DNA of 64,000 bases from Streptomyces ardesiacus. GTDB taxonomy: Bacteria > Actinomycetota > Actinomycetes > Streptomycetales > Streptomycetaceae. Under the pieces are notes generated by a model. It ran no database searches. It had not been told where the DNA came from and saw only the letters and a list, made by a program, of their open reading frames with translations. Position numbers and translations under genes: made by a program. The stretch lies in NCBI RefSeq assembly GCF_003112575.1, contig NZ_BEWC01000008.1, forward strand, positions 682,001 to 746,000. The letters are read 5' to 3'. This document shows, one piece after another, positions 15,857 to 24,514 of the stretch (position 1 is the stretch's first letter; each line of letters starts with the position of its first letter).

Positions 15857-17902
15857 TCAGCCGGCGGGCGTGCGCAGGACGGCGACCTCTCGGGCCGCCA
15901 GGACGACGCCCCCCTCGTCACCGGCGGTGCCCACCAGGACCTCCCCGGCGAGCCCGGGGACGGTCACCGTCTCGTCGGTGCGGTTGACCAGGAACCGGAA
16001 CCGTCCGCCGGGGCCGCGGCGCACGGTGGTCTCGACCCGCCCCCGCACCTCGGCCGGCAGCTCACTTCGCACCCCGGCCGGCTCCAGGAGCCTCGGCAGC
16101 AGCGCGGCGAGCCCGTCGGCGCCGAGCCGGGTGGAGACGTAGGCGGCGGAACCGCTGCCCGTGCCGCGCCGGGTGACCGCGGGGCGGCCCGCGTGCGCGC
16201 CGGTGCGGTAGCGGACCAGGACCTCGGTCCCGGGGGCGGTGACGGTGACCCGGTCGGTCCACAGGCCGCCGGTGGTGTCGTCGTCCAGCTCCACGCCCTG
16301 CCCGGCGGGCAGCGGGCCGAACTCCTCGACGCGGATGCCCAGCAGGTCCCGCAGGGCGCCCGGGTAGCCGCCGAGCCACACGTGGTCGTTCTCGTCCACG
16401 ATGCCGGAGAAGTACGTGGTGACCAGGTGCCCGCCCTGCTCGGCGTAGCGCGTGAGGTCCTTGGCCAGCCCGGCCGGCACCAGGTGCAGCACGGGCGCGA
16501 TCAGCACCCGGTGGCGGCTGAGGTCGGAACCGGTCGTGACGACGTCGGCGCGCACCCCGAGGGAGAGCAGCGCCGAGTACCAGTCGAGCGCCTCCTGGTG
16601 GTAGTCGAGCAGCGAGGTGGGGTGCGAGTCCTGCTCGCTGGCCCACCACGACTCCCAGTCGAAGAGGATGCCGACCTCGGCGGGCTCCCGCTCGCTCCCG
16701 GCGACCGGCGCGAGCGTCCTCAGCGTGTCGCCGAGCGCGGTGACCGAACGGAACAGGTCGCTGTCCGCACCCGCGTGCGGGACCATCGCCGAGTGGTACT
16801 TCTCGGCACCGGCCGCCGACTGGCGCCACTGGAAGAAGCAGACCGCGTCCGCGCCGTGCGCCACGTGCGTCAGCGAGTCCCGGGCCATGTCGCCCGGCCG
16901 CTTGGCCAGGTTGACGGGCTGCCAGTTCACCGCGCTGGTGGAGTGCTCCATCAGGAACCAGGGCCGGCCGCCCGCGATGCCGCTGGTGAGGTTCGCGGAG
17001 AAGGACAGCTCGTCACGGGCCTGCGGGTGCGGCACGACGTAGTGGTCGTTGGCGACGAAGTCCACCTCGTCCGCCCAGTCCGCGTAGTTCATGCCCTTGG
17101 TGCCGGGCATCACCATGAAGTTGGTGGTGACCGGAACGCCGGGGGTCAGCTCACGCAGCAGGTCCCGCTCCGCGCGCAGGTGGTCCTTGAGCGCGTCCGA
17201 GGAGAAGCGCTTGAAGTCCAGTTGCTGGGTCGGGTTCGGGTGCGAGGCGGCCAGCCGCGGCGGCAGGATCTCGGCCCAGTCGCCGTAGCGCTGCGACCAG
17301 AACGCCGTGCCCCAGGCGTCGTTGAGGGCGTCCGTCGTGCCGTACCGCGCGCGCAGCCAGTCCCTGAACGCACGGGCCGCGTCGTCGGAGTAGTCGTAGA
17401 CGTTGTGGCAGCCCAGCTCGTTGTTGACGTGCCAGGCGACCAGGGCCGGATGGCCGGCGTAGCGGGTCGCCAGCCTCCGCACCAGGCGCAGGGCGTGCTC
17501 GCGGAAGACGGGCGAGGTCGGGCGCCAGTGCTGGCGGGCCCCCGGCCACAGCGTCTCGCCCCGTTCGGTGACCGGGAGGATCTCGGGGTGCGCGGTGGTC
17601 AGCCAGGGCGGCGGGGAGGCCGTGGCGGTCGCCAGGTCGACGCCGACGCCGTGCTCGTGCAGCAGGTCCATCACCTCGTCGAGCCAGGCGAAGTCCCAGG
17701 TGTCGGGGCCCGGCTGGATGCGGGCCCAGGAGAAGATGCCGAGCGAGACGATGGTGACACCGGCCTCGCGCATCAGCCGTACGTCCTCCTGCCACACCTC
17801 CCGGGGCCACTGCTCGGGGTTGTAGTCGGCGCCGAAGCCGAGACGGGGGGCGGGGGCACCGTCCGCCCCGCGGTGCGGGCGGGAGTGGAGGGTGGAGATC
17901 AT
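15857..17902 (-). CDS. Beta-galactosidase, glycoside hydrolase family 42
   Basis: A 681-residue cytoplasmic retaining beta-galactosidase (no signal peptide). It opens with the GH42 signature FGADYNPEQWP; the acid/base is Glu162 in WHVNNELGCH and the nucleophile Glu319 in WFLMEHS. The trimerisation domain (about 390-600) and a C-terminal beta domain are complete. GGAAGGA sits five bases before the ATG. It follows the sugar-binding lipoprotein by 28 bases and is last in the LacI-controlled operon, so it most likely hydrolyses imported galacto-oligosaccharides made outside by the GH30 enzyme. Confidence 0.93.
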   Translation of the reverse strand: MISTLHSRPHRGADGAPAPRLGFGADYNPEQWPREVWQEDVRLMREAGVTIVSLGIFSWARIQPGPDTWDFAWLDEVMDLLHEHGVGVDLATATASPPPWLTTAHPEILPVTERGETLWPGARQHWRPTSPVFREHALRLVRRLATRYAGHPALVAWHVNNELGCHNVYDYSDDAARAFRDWLRARYGTTDALNDAWGTAFWSQRYGDWAEILPPRLAASHPNPTQQLDFKRFSSDALKDHLRAERDLLRELTPGVPVTTNFMVMPGTKGMNYADWADEVDFVANDHYVVPHPQARDELSFSANLTSGIAGGRPWFLMEHSTSAVNWQPVNLAKRPGDMARDSLTHVAHGADAVCFFQWRQSAAGAEKYHSAMVPHAGADSDLFRSVTALGDTLRTLAPVAGSEREPAEVGILFDWESWWASEQDSHPTSLLDYHQEALDWYSALLSLGVRADVVTTGSDLSRHRVLIAPVLHLVPAGLAKDLTRYAEQGGHLVTTYFSGIVDENDHVWLGGYPGALRDLLGIRVEEFGPLPAGQGVELDDDTTGGLWTDRVTVTAPGTEVLVRYRTGAHAGRPAVTRRGTGSGSAAYVSTRLGADGLAALLPRLLEPAGVRSELPAEVRGRVETTVRRGPGGRFRFLVNRTDETVTVPGLAGEVLVGTAGDEGGVVLAAREVAVLRTPAG

Positions 17903-17930
17903 GAGGGTCCTTCCGGTGTGGGGGCGTGCA

Positions 17931-19286
17931 CTACTTCTCGACGGTGAAGCCCTGCTCCTCGCCGTACTTGACCGATGCCTCCTGCCAGGACCGGAGGCCC
18001 TCGGCCAGCGTGGTGCCGGAGACGTAGGCCTTGCCGACGGTGTCGTTGAAGACGGAGTTCGCGTACACCTGGTAGGGCAGGTACGCCCAGTCGTCCGGGA
18101 CGTTCGCGGCCGACTCGGCGAAGATCTTGTTGGCCTTCTGGCCCCCGAAGTACGGGAACGCGGTGTCCTGGAACCCGCTGGACTGCAGATCCGCGGTGGT
18201 CGCCGGGAACGCGCCGTTCTTCAGGCGGGTCTGCACGCCGTCCCCGGCGTTCGCGTACTCGACGAAGGCGTACGCCAGCGCCTCGTTCCCGCCCAGCTCC
18301 GGGAGCGCGAGCGCGCTGCCGCCGTTCTCCGCGCTGACCTTGCCGCCGGCGGTCCACTGCGGCATCGGCGCCACCCGCCAGTCGCCGGAGGCGGCCTTCG
18401 CGCCGGACTCCAGGTTGGCGGGCATCCAGGCGCCGGTCGCCAGTGTCGCGATGCTGCCGTCGGCGAGGCCCTTGTACCACTCGTCGGTCCAGGCGGGGAC
18501 GGAGGCGAGCAGCTTCTCGTCGATGAGCTGCTGCCAGGTGCCGGTGAACGTCTTGGCGCCCTCGTCGGAGAAGTCGATCTTCACCTTGGTGCCGTTCACC
18601 GTGTAGGGACGCGAACCGGCCTGCCAGAGCATGCTGGTGGCGAACCCGGCGTCACCGTTGTCGGCGGTGATGTACGCCTTGGGGTCGGCCTTGTGCAGGG
18701 CGCGGGCGGCCTCCAGGTACTCGGCCCACGTGGTGGGCACCTCGATGCCGTACTTGTCGAAGACCTTCTTGTTGTAGAACAGCGCCATCGGGCCCGAGTC
18801 CATCGGCAGCGCGTAGATGCCGTCCGAACCGGCCTTCACCCCGTTCCACGGACCCGGGGAGAACTGGGCGGAGAGCTTGTCGGCGCCGAAGGACTTGAGG
18901 TCGGTGAGCTGCTTGGTGAGGGCGTACTGGCCCATCGCGTAGTACTCGATCTGGGCGACGTCCGGGACGCCCTTCTTCGCCGAGATGGCGTTCTGCAGCG
19001 CCGTGTACTCGTCCTTGTTGGTGCCGGCGTTGACGAGGTCGACCTTGACGCCCGGGTGTGCCTTCTCGAAGTCGGCGGCCACCTGCTTGAGCGTGGGCTC
19101 CCACGCCCAGACCGTGAGGGTGCCGCCCTTGTCGAGGGCCGCCTGTATGTCCGCCTCGGAGACGGCCTTGCCGCTCGACCCCGAGTCGTCGGAGCCGCCG
19201 CAGGCCGTCGCCCCGAGGGCGAGGGCGCAGACGAGGGCCGTGCCGCGCAGCAGGCGGCGCGCGTGCTTGGTCAGGTGTGTGGGCAT
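17931..19286 (-). CDS. Sugar-binding lipoprotein of an ABC importer (family 1 SBP)
   Basis: A 451-residue extracellular receptor with signal peptide and lipobox GATAC (lipidated Cys29), then the MalE-like two-domain fold: LTVWAWEPTLKQVAADFEKA at the start of the mature protein and WTDEWYKGLADGSIATLATG in the C-lobe. It captures an oligosaccharide, probably a galacto-oligosaccharide given the neighbouring beta-galactosidase and GH30 enzyme. It is the third gene of the permease-permease-receptor-hydrolase operon. No ATPase is encoded here; such systems in Streptomyces usually borrow the shared MsiK ATPase. Confidence 0.9.
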   Translation of the reverse strand: MPTHLTKHARRLLRGTALVCALALGATACGGSDDSGSSGKAVSEADIQAALDKGGTLTVWAWEPTLKQVAADFEKAHPGVKVDLVNAGTNKDEYTALQNAISAKKGVPDVAQIEYYAMGQYALTKQLTDLKSFGADKLSAQFSPGPWNGVKAGSDGIYALPMDSGPMALFYNKKVFDKYGIEVPTTWAEYLEAARALHKADPKAYITADNGDAGFATSMLWQAGSRPYTVNGTKVKIDFSDEGAKTFTGTWQQLIDEKLLASVPAWTDEWYKGLADGSIATLATGAWMPANLESGAKAASGDWRVAPMPQWTAGGKVSAENGGSALALPELGGNEALAYAFVEYANAGDGVQTRLKNGAFPATTADLQSSGFQDTAFPYFGGQKANKIFAESAANVPDDWAYLPYQVYANSVFNDTVGKAYVSGTTLAEGLRSWQEASVKYGEEQGFTVEK

Positions 19287-19376
19287 GGGCGTGCTTCCAC
19301 TTCTTCGTGGCCGGTACCGGCACTGGTCGGGGGTGGGCGGGAGACTGCTGGTGAGGGGCGGACAGGCGGGGGAGGA

Positions 19377-20327
19377 CTACTCCTTGACGCTTCCGGCGGC
19401 GAGACCGGACTGCCAGTACTTCTGGAGCAGCAGGAACGCGACGACCAGCGGCAGGATGGTGAGCAGCGACCCGGTCACGACGAGGTTGAAGACGGCCTCG
19501 CCGCCCGCGGTCGCGGCCTGCTGGTTCCAGGCGTTGAGCCCGAGGGTGAGCGGATACCAGTCGGGGTCCTTGAGCATGACGAGCGGCAGGAAGTAGTTGT
19601 TCCAGGTCGCGACCATGGTGAACAGCAGGACGGTGACGATGCCGGGCGCCAGCAGCGGCAGGGCGACCGTGAAGAAGGTGCGCACCTCGCCCGCCCCGTC
19701 GATGCGCGCGGCCTCCATCAGCTCGGCGGGAATGGCCTCGGTGGCGAACACCCACATCAGGTAGAGGCCGAACGGCGAGATCAGGGAGGGGATGATCACC
19801 GCCCAGGGGGTGTTGGTGAGCCCCATCTTGCTGAACATCAGGAAGGTCGGCACCGCCAGCGCCGTCCCCGGCACGGCCACCGCGCCGATGACGACGGCGA
19901 AGACGGCCCGGCGGCCGGGGAAGTCGAACTTGGCCAGCGCGTAGCCGCCCAGCACGGCGAGGAAGGTGGCACCGCCCGCGCCGAGCCCCACGTACAGCAG
20001 GGTGTTGAGCAGCCAGCGGGTGAAGACGCCGTCGTCGTAGGTGAACGTCTCGACGATGTTGTCCCACAGCGCGAAGTCGCCGTCGAACCAGAGACCCGCG
20101 GAACGGGACAGCCCCTCCTGGGTCTTGGTGGCGCTGACGGCCAGCCAGACGAGCGGCACCAGGCTGTACAGCAGCACCAGCGAGGTGAGCACGGTCAGCA
20201 GCACACTGCGCCGCGGCCGGTCGGCGGAGTGCCGGCGCCGGGAGGCACGCAGCCGGGGCACGGGGCCCGACGGGCCGGACGGCTCGGCCGCGGAACGGCC
20301 GGGGACGGTGGCGACGGGACTGGTCAT
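19377..20327 (-). CDS. Sugar ABC permease, MalG-type
   Basis: A 316-residue membrane subunit with six predicted helices after a basic 40-residue N-terminus. The coupling motif reads EAARIDGAGEVRTFFTVALP, the EAA loop that docks the ATPase. It ends in SVKE, common for MalG-like subunits. It begins seven bases after the partner permease, so the two are co-translated, and works with it and the lipoprotein to import sugar. Confidence 0.92.
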   Translation of the reverse strand: MTSPVATVPGRSAAEPSGPSGPVPRLRASRRRHSADRPRRSVLLTVLTSLVLLYSLVPLVWLAVSATKTQEGLSRSAGLWFDGDFALWDNIVETFTYDDGVFTRWLLNTLLYVGLGAGGATFLAVLGGYALAKFDFPGRRAVFAVVIGAVAVPGTALAVPTFLMFSKMGLTNTPWAVIIPSLISPFGLYLMWVFATEAIPAELMEAARIDGAGEVRTFFTVALPLLAPGIVTVLLFTMVATWNNYFLPLVMLKDPDWYPLTLGLNAWNQQAATAGGEAVFNLVVTGSLLTILPLVVAFLLLQKYWQSGLAAGSVKE

Positions 20328-20334
20328 CGCCGCA

Positions 20335-21261
20335 TCACACTCCCTTGCGCATGCCGCGCAGCTGCACGACGTAGGCGATGACCATGGTGATCAGCCCCAT
20401 GACGATGGCGACCGTCGCGGAGTAGTTGTGCTGCTGTCCGTTGAAGGACAGCGCGTACGTGTAGTAGTTCGGCGTGTAGTCCGTGGTGATCGCGTTGCGT
20501 GCCAGGGGCTGCAGGATGCTGGGCTCGTTGAAGAGCTGGAAGCTGCCGATGACCGAGAAGATCGTGGCGATCACCAGGGCCCCGCGGATGGCCGGGAGTT
20601 TGATGGCGGTGATCACCCGGATCTGGCCGGCGCCGTCGATCTCGGCCGCCTCGTACAGCGAGTGCGGGACGACGCGCAGCGCCGAGTAGAAGATCAGCAT
20701 GTTGTAGCCGACGAACTCCCAGGTGACGATGTTGCCGATGGAGGCCAGCACCAGGCCGGGGGAGAGCGGGTCGGGCAGCGAGACGCCCAGCGCGCTGTTG
20801 AGGTCACCGACCAGGCCGAACCGGGTGCCGTACAGGAAGCCCCACATCAGGGTGGCCACCACGGCGGGCACGGCGTACGGCAGGAAGATGGAGATGCGGA
20901 AGAAGTCCCGGCCGTACAGGCGTCCGCTGTCGAGCGTCAGGGCCACCAGGAGCGCGATGCCGAGCATGATCGGCACCTGTACGGCGAGGAAGAGCGAGAC
21001 CCGGCCGAGCGAGGCCCAGAACCGGTCGTCGCCGAGCGCTTCGGCGTAGTTGTCGAGGCCGACGAAGGTGGTGCCGCCGATGAGCTGGTCGCGGAAGAGG
21101 CTCAGGTAGACCGAGTACGCGATCGGAGCGAGGAACACCAGGGCGAACACGGCCACGAAGGGGCCGAGGAAGCCCCACCCGGTCCAGGAGCGGCGGTCCC
21201 GCCGCACCGGGGGTGGGGCCGGCCGCGGCTCGGCGGCGGCCGGCGGTTGCAGCGTCGTCAT
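20335..21261 (-). CDS. Sugar ABC permease, MalF-type
   Basis: A 308-residue membrane subunit with six helices and an EAA loop YEAAEIDGAGQIRVITAIKLP. The ATG chosen is preceded by GAGGA; a GTG six codons upstream (VTSEDD) is also possible. It is the first gene of the operon and its 5' region holds two 16-base palindromes matching a LacI operator. With the MalG-type partner it makes the channel of the galacto-oligosaccharide importer. Confidence 0.92.
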   Translation of the reverse strand: MTTLQPPAAAEPRPAPPPVRRDRRSWTGWGFLGPFVAVFALVFLAPIAYSVYLSLFRDQLIGGTTFVGLDNYAEALGDDRFWASLGRVSLFLAVQVPIMLGIALLVALTLDSGRLYGRDFFRISIFLPYAVPAVVATLMWGFLYGTRFGLVGDLNSALGVSLPDPLSPGLVLASIGNIVTWEFVGYNMLIFYSALRVVPHSLYEAAEIDGAGQIRVITAIKLPAIRGALVIATIFSVIGSFQLFNEPSILQPLARNAITTDYTPNYYTYALSFNGQQHNYSATVAIVMGLITMVIAYVVQLRGMRKGV

Positions 21262-21334
21262 GTCGTCCTCGCTCGTCACGTCCCGGAGCTTGCGGGGCCT
21301 CGTGGGGCCTGGCTGGGTCTCGTGGGCCCCGCTC

Positions 21335-21350
21335 ATGTTTGCGTAAACAT
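21335..21350. promoter_or_regulatory. LacI operator candidate 1
   Basis: ATGTTTGCGTAAACAT, a 16-base palindrome with one mismatched centre pair, 74 bases upstream of the permease start. It differs from the second site at a single base. Confidence 0.8.
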
Positions 21351-21391
21351 CACGTGCCGGACGCAGCCGCGAAGTCTGCGGGAGGGCTGTT

Positions 21392-21407
21392 ATGTTTACG
21401 TAAACAT
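21392..21407. promoter_or_regulatory. LacI operator candidate 2 (perfect palindrome)
   Basis: ATGTTTACGTAAACAT, a perfect 16-base palindrome centred 57 bases from the first site, lying between the divergent importer operon and the lacI-type gene. Two identical-phase sites would let one regulator control both directions. Confidence 0.85.
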
Positions 21408-21499
21408 TTGATGGCGGCATGTCTACACTGCCCCGAGGACGACGGTCAAGGGTCCTTCGGGAGCCCGGTGGGAGACGGCTGCGGAGAGGTGGCGGAACG

Positions 21500-22609
21500 G
21501 TGGACACGGCTGAGGGGGCCGCTCGGGCCCGGGAGGCGGGCACGCGCAACCGGCGCGGCGGCCGGGTGCCCACGGCGTCCATGGCGGACGTCGCCCGGCT
21601 GGCGGGGGTCTCCTCCCAGACCGTCTCCCGCGTCTCGAACGGCTACGCGGGCGTGACCGAGGAGACCCGGCGGCAGGTGCTGGCGGCCATGAAGGAACTC
21701 GGCTACCGGCCCAACAGCGCGGCGCGGGCCCTGAAGCGGGGAGAGTTCCGCACCATCGGCGTCATCACCTTCTCACTGGCCACCACGGGCAACGTCCGCA
21801 CCCTGGAGGCCATCGCCACGTCCGCGGCGGGCGAGGGGTACGCGGTGACGCTGCTGCCGGTCGCCGTGCCCACCCAGGACGAGGTGCGCGGCGCGTTCTC
21901 GCGGCTGGAGGAACTCGCCGTCGACGCCGTCATCGTCATCATGGAGGTGCACCTCCTGGACGCGGCCTCCCTCACGCTGCCGCCCCACGTCCAGGTCGTC
22001 GTGGTCGACTCCGACGCCGACGACCACTACACGGTCGTCGACACCGACCAGGCCGGCGGCACCCGGGCCGCCGTACGCCATCTGCTGGACCTTGGGCACG
22101 ACACGGTCTGGCACCTGGCGGGCCCCGAGGGCTCCTTCGCCGCCCAGCGCCGCACCGACGCCTGGCGGCACACGCTCACGGAGGCGGGCCGCACCCCGCC
22201 GCCGCTGGTGCGGGGCGACTGGTCGGCGGAGTCCGGACACCGGGCCGGCCTCGAACTCGCCGCCCGCCCGGAGTGCACCGCCGTCTTCGCGGCCAACGAC
22301 CAGATGGCCCTCGGCCTGCTGCGCGCCCTGCACGAACGCGGGCGGCGCGTGCCCGAGGACGTCAGTGTCATCGGCTTCGACGACATCCCCGAGGCCGGCT
22401 CCTTCCTGCCCCCGCTGACCACGGTGCACCAGGACTTCGCCGAGGTCGGGCGGCTGTGCGTGCAGGCGGTGCTGCGCAAGATGCGCGAGGCGGGTCCGGA
22501 GCGGGGCACGACCCTGGTGCCGACCCGGCTGGTGACCCGGGCGAGCACGGCGCCGCCACCGGAGCGCACCGGCCCCGCCCCGGACGTGTGGGGCGACCCG
22601 CCGGCGTAA
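21500..22609 (+). CDS. LacI-family repressor of the galactoside operon
   Basis: A 369-residue DNA-binding regulator. The helix-turn-helix SMADVARLAGVSSQTVSRVS and hinge helix RPNSAARALKRG are followed by a complete periplasmic-binding-like effector domain ending in VIGFDDIPEAGSFLPPLTTV. The GTG start follows GAGAGG by ten bases and gives a 26-residue tail before the HTH; an internal ATG at the HTH would also work. It faces the importer across two near-identical palindromes, which makes local auto- and cross-regulation likely. The inducer is probably a galactoside (inference). Confidence 0.9.
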   Translation: MDTAEGAARAREAGTRNRRGGRVPTASMADVARLAGVSSQTVSRVSNGYAGVTEETRRQVLAAMKELGYRPNSAARALKRGEFRTIGVITFSLATTGNVRTLEAIATSAAGEGYAVTLLPVAVPTQDEVRGAFSRLEELAVDAVIVIMEVHLLDAASLTLPPHVQVVVVDSDADDHYTVVDTDQAGGTRAAVRHLLDLGHDTVWHLAGPEGSFAAQRRTDAWRHTLTEAGRTPPPLVRGDWSAESGHRAGLELAARPECTAVFAANDQMALGLLRALHERGRRVPEDVSVIGFDDIPEAGSFLPPLTTVHQDFAEVGRLCVQAVLRKMREAGPERGTTLVPTRLVTRASTAPPPERTGPAPDVWGDPPA

Positions 22610-22711
22610 CCCGGGCGAGGAGGGCCGAAGGGGACGGACGGCCGGTTTAGGGGCGGCGCGCGGGGCAACCCCACAAGCCGACCGTTGTCCCCCCACGTCC
22701 GGGAGAGCCCC

Positions 22712-24514
22712 ATGACCCAAGTCTCCGACTTCGTCCTCCAGCGTCTGTCCGAGTGGGGCGTCCAGCGGGTGTACGGCTATCCGGGCGACGGCATCAACGG
22801 TCTGCTGGGGGCCTTCGACCGGGCCGCGGGGAACCCGGAGTTCATCCAGGCGCGGCACGAGGAGATGGCCGCGTTCATGGCCTGCGCGCACGCGAAGTTC
22901 ACCGGCGAGGTGGGCTGTTGCGTCGCGACCTCGGGCCCGGGCGCGGTGCACCTGCTCAACGGCCTGTACGACGCGAAGCTCGACCACCAGCCCGTGGTGG
23001 CGGTGGTGGGCCAGCAGAAGCGGCTGTCGCTGGGCACCCACTACCAGCAGGAGATCGCCCTCGACCAGCTCTTCGCGGACGTCTCCGAGTTCTGCCAGAT
23101 GGTCGTCCACCCGGGGCAGGCCCGGCACGTCATCGACCGTGCCTTCAAGACCGCGCTGACCACGCGGGGCGTCGCCACGATCATCATCCCGAACGACGTG
23201 CAGGAGGAGGACGCCATGCCCTCCCCGCCCCGCACGCACGGCTCGGTCTTCTCCAGCGTCGGCTGGAGCCGCCCCCGCGTGCTGCCCGACCCCGACGAGC
23301 TGCGCAGGGCCGCGGACGTCCTCAACGCGGGCAAGAAGGTCGCGATCCTGGTCGGCCAGGGCGCGGCCAAGGCGGAGAGCGAGGTGATCGAGGTCGCCGA
23401 ACTGCTCGGCGCCGGCGTCGCCAAGGCCCTGCTCGGCCGCGAGGTCCTGCCCGACGACCTGCCGTACGTCACCGGACCCATCGGCCTGCTCGGCAGCAAG
23501 GCCAGCGACAACATGATCCAGGGCTGCGACACCCTGCTCATGATCGGCAGCAGCTTCCCCTACTCGGAGTGGCTGCCGGAGGAGGGGCAGGCCAAGGGCG
23601 TCGAGATCGACATCGACGGTCGCATGATCGGCATCCGCTACCCGATGGACGCCCACCTCGTCGGCGACTCCAAGGAGACGCTCAAGCAGCTGATCCCGCT
23701 GCTGGAACGCAAGACGGACCGCGGCTGGCGGGAGAAGATCGAGAAGGACGTCCGGGAGTGGAACGACCTGTGCGACCGCTGGGCCGGTGAGCACTTCGGC
23801 AAGACGATCAACCCCCAGTCGGTCGCCGCGGAACTCTCGTCCAGGCTGCCGGACGGCGCCATCCTGACGGCCGACTCCGGCTCGGGCACCAACTGGTGGG
23901 CCCGCCACCTCAAGCTCCGCGACGGCATGCGCGCCTCGCTCTCCGGCACGCTGGCCACGATGGGCCCGGGCACTCCGTACGCCATCGCGGCGCGGTTCGC
24001 CCACCCGGACCGGCCGGTGATCGCGTTCGTCGGGGACGGCGCGTTCCAGATGAACGGCATGAACGAGATGATCACCATCAAGCGGTACCTGGACCGCCTG
24101 TCCGGGCCCGCGCCGTTCGTCTTCTGCGTCTTCAACAACCAGGACCTCAACCAGGTCACCTGGGAACAGCGCGCCATGGCCGGCGATCCCAAGTACCCGG
24201 GCTCCCAGGACATCCCCGACGTGCCCTACGCCGCCTACGCCGAACTGCTGGGCCTCAAGGGCATCGTCTGCGACAACCCCAAGAAGGTCGGCGCCGCCTG
24301 GGACGAGGCGCTCTCCGCCGGGCGGCCCGTGGTCCTGGAGTTCAAGGTGGACGCGGAGATCGCGCCGATCCCGCCGCACATCATGAAGGAGCAGGGCAAG
24401 AAGGCAGTCAAGGCCGCCCTGCACGACCCGCAGGCCACCGGGATCGCCACCAAGGGCGTACGCCAGAAGCTCACCGAGTACGCCGAGCACCTCCCCGGCC
24501 GGGGCAGGAAGTGA
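22712..24514 (+). CDS. ThDP-dependent pyruvate oxidase/dehydrogenase (PoxB-like)
   Basis: A 600-residue thiamine diphosphate enzyme of the acetolactate synthase/pyruvate oxidase superfamily. The activating Glu lies in ARHEEMAAFMACAHAK, the FAD/nucleotide domain in the middle third, and the ThDP-Mg motif GDGAFQMNGMNEM to FNNQDLNQVTW near the end. It most resembles Streptomyces proteins annotated as pyruvate dehydrogenase (quinone), which oxidise pyruvate to acetate and CO2 at the membrane; substrate not proven. GGGAGAG precedes the ATG. The stop overlaps the next gene's GTG, coupling it to the SDR. Confidence 0.82.
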   Translation: MTQVSDFVLQRLSEWGVQRVYGYPGDGINGLLGAFDRAAGNPEFIQARHEEMAAFMACAHAKFTGEVGCCVATSGPGAVHLLNGLYDAKLDHQPVVAVVGQQKRLSLGTHYQQEIALDQLFADVSEFCQMVVHPGQARHVIDRAFKTALTTRGVATIIIPNDVQEEDAMPSPPRTHGSVFSSVGWSRPRVLPDPDELRRAADVLNAGKKVAILVGQGAAKAESEVIEVAELLGAGVAKALLGREVLPDDLPYVTGPIGLLGSKASDNMIQGCDTLLMIGSSFPYSEWLPEEGQAKGVEIDIDGRMIGIRYPMDAHLVGDSKETLKQLIPLLERKTDRGWREKIEKDVREWNDLCDRWAGEHFGKTINPQSVAAELSSRLPDGAILTADSGSGTNWWARHLKLRDGMRASLSGTLATMGPGTPYAIAARFAHPDRPVIAFVGDGAFQMNGMNEMITIKRYLDRLSGPAPFVFCVFNNQDLNQVTWEQRAMAGDPKYPGSQDIPDVPYAAYAELLGLKGIVCDNPKKVGAAWDEALSAGRPVVLEFKVDAEIAPIPPHIMKEQGKKAVKAALHDPQATGIATKGVRQKLTEYAEHLPGRGRK

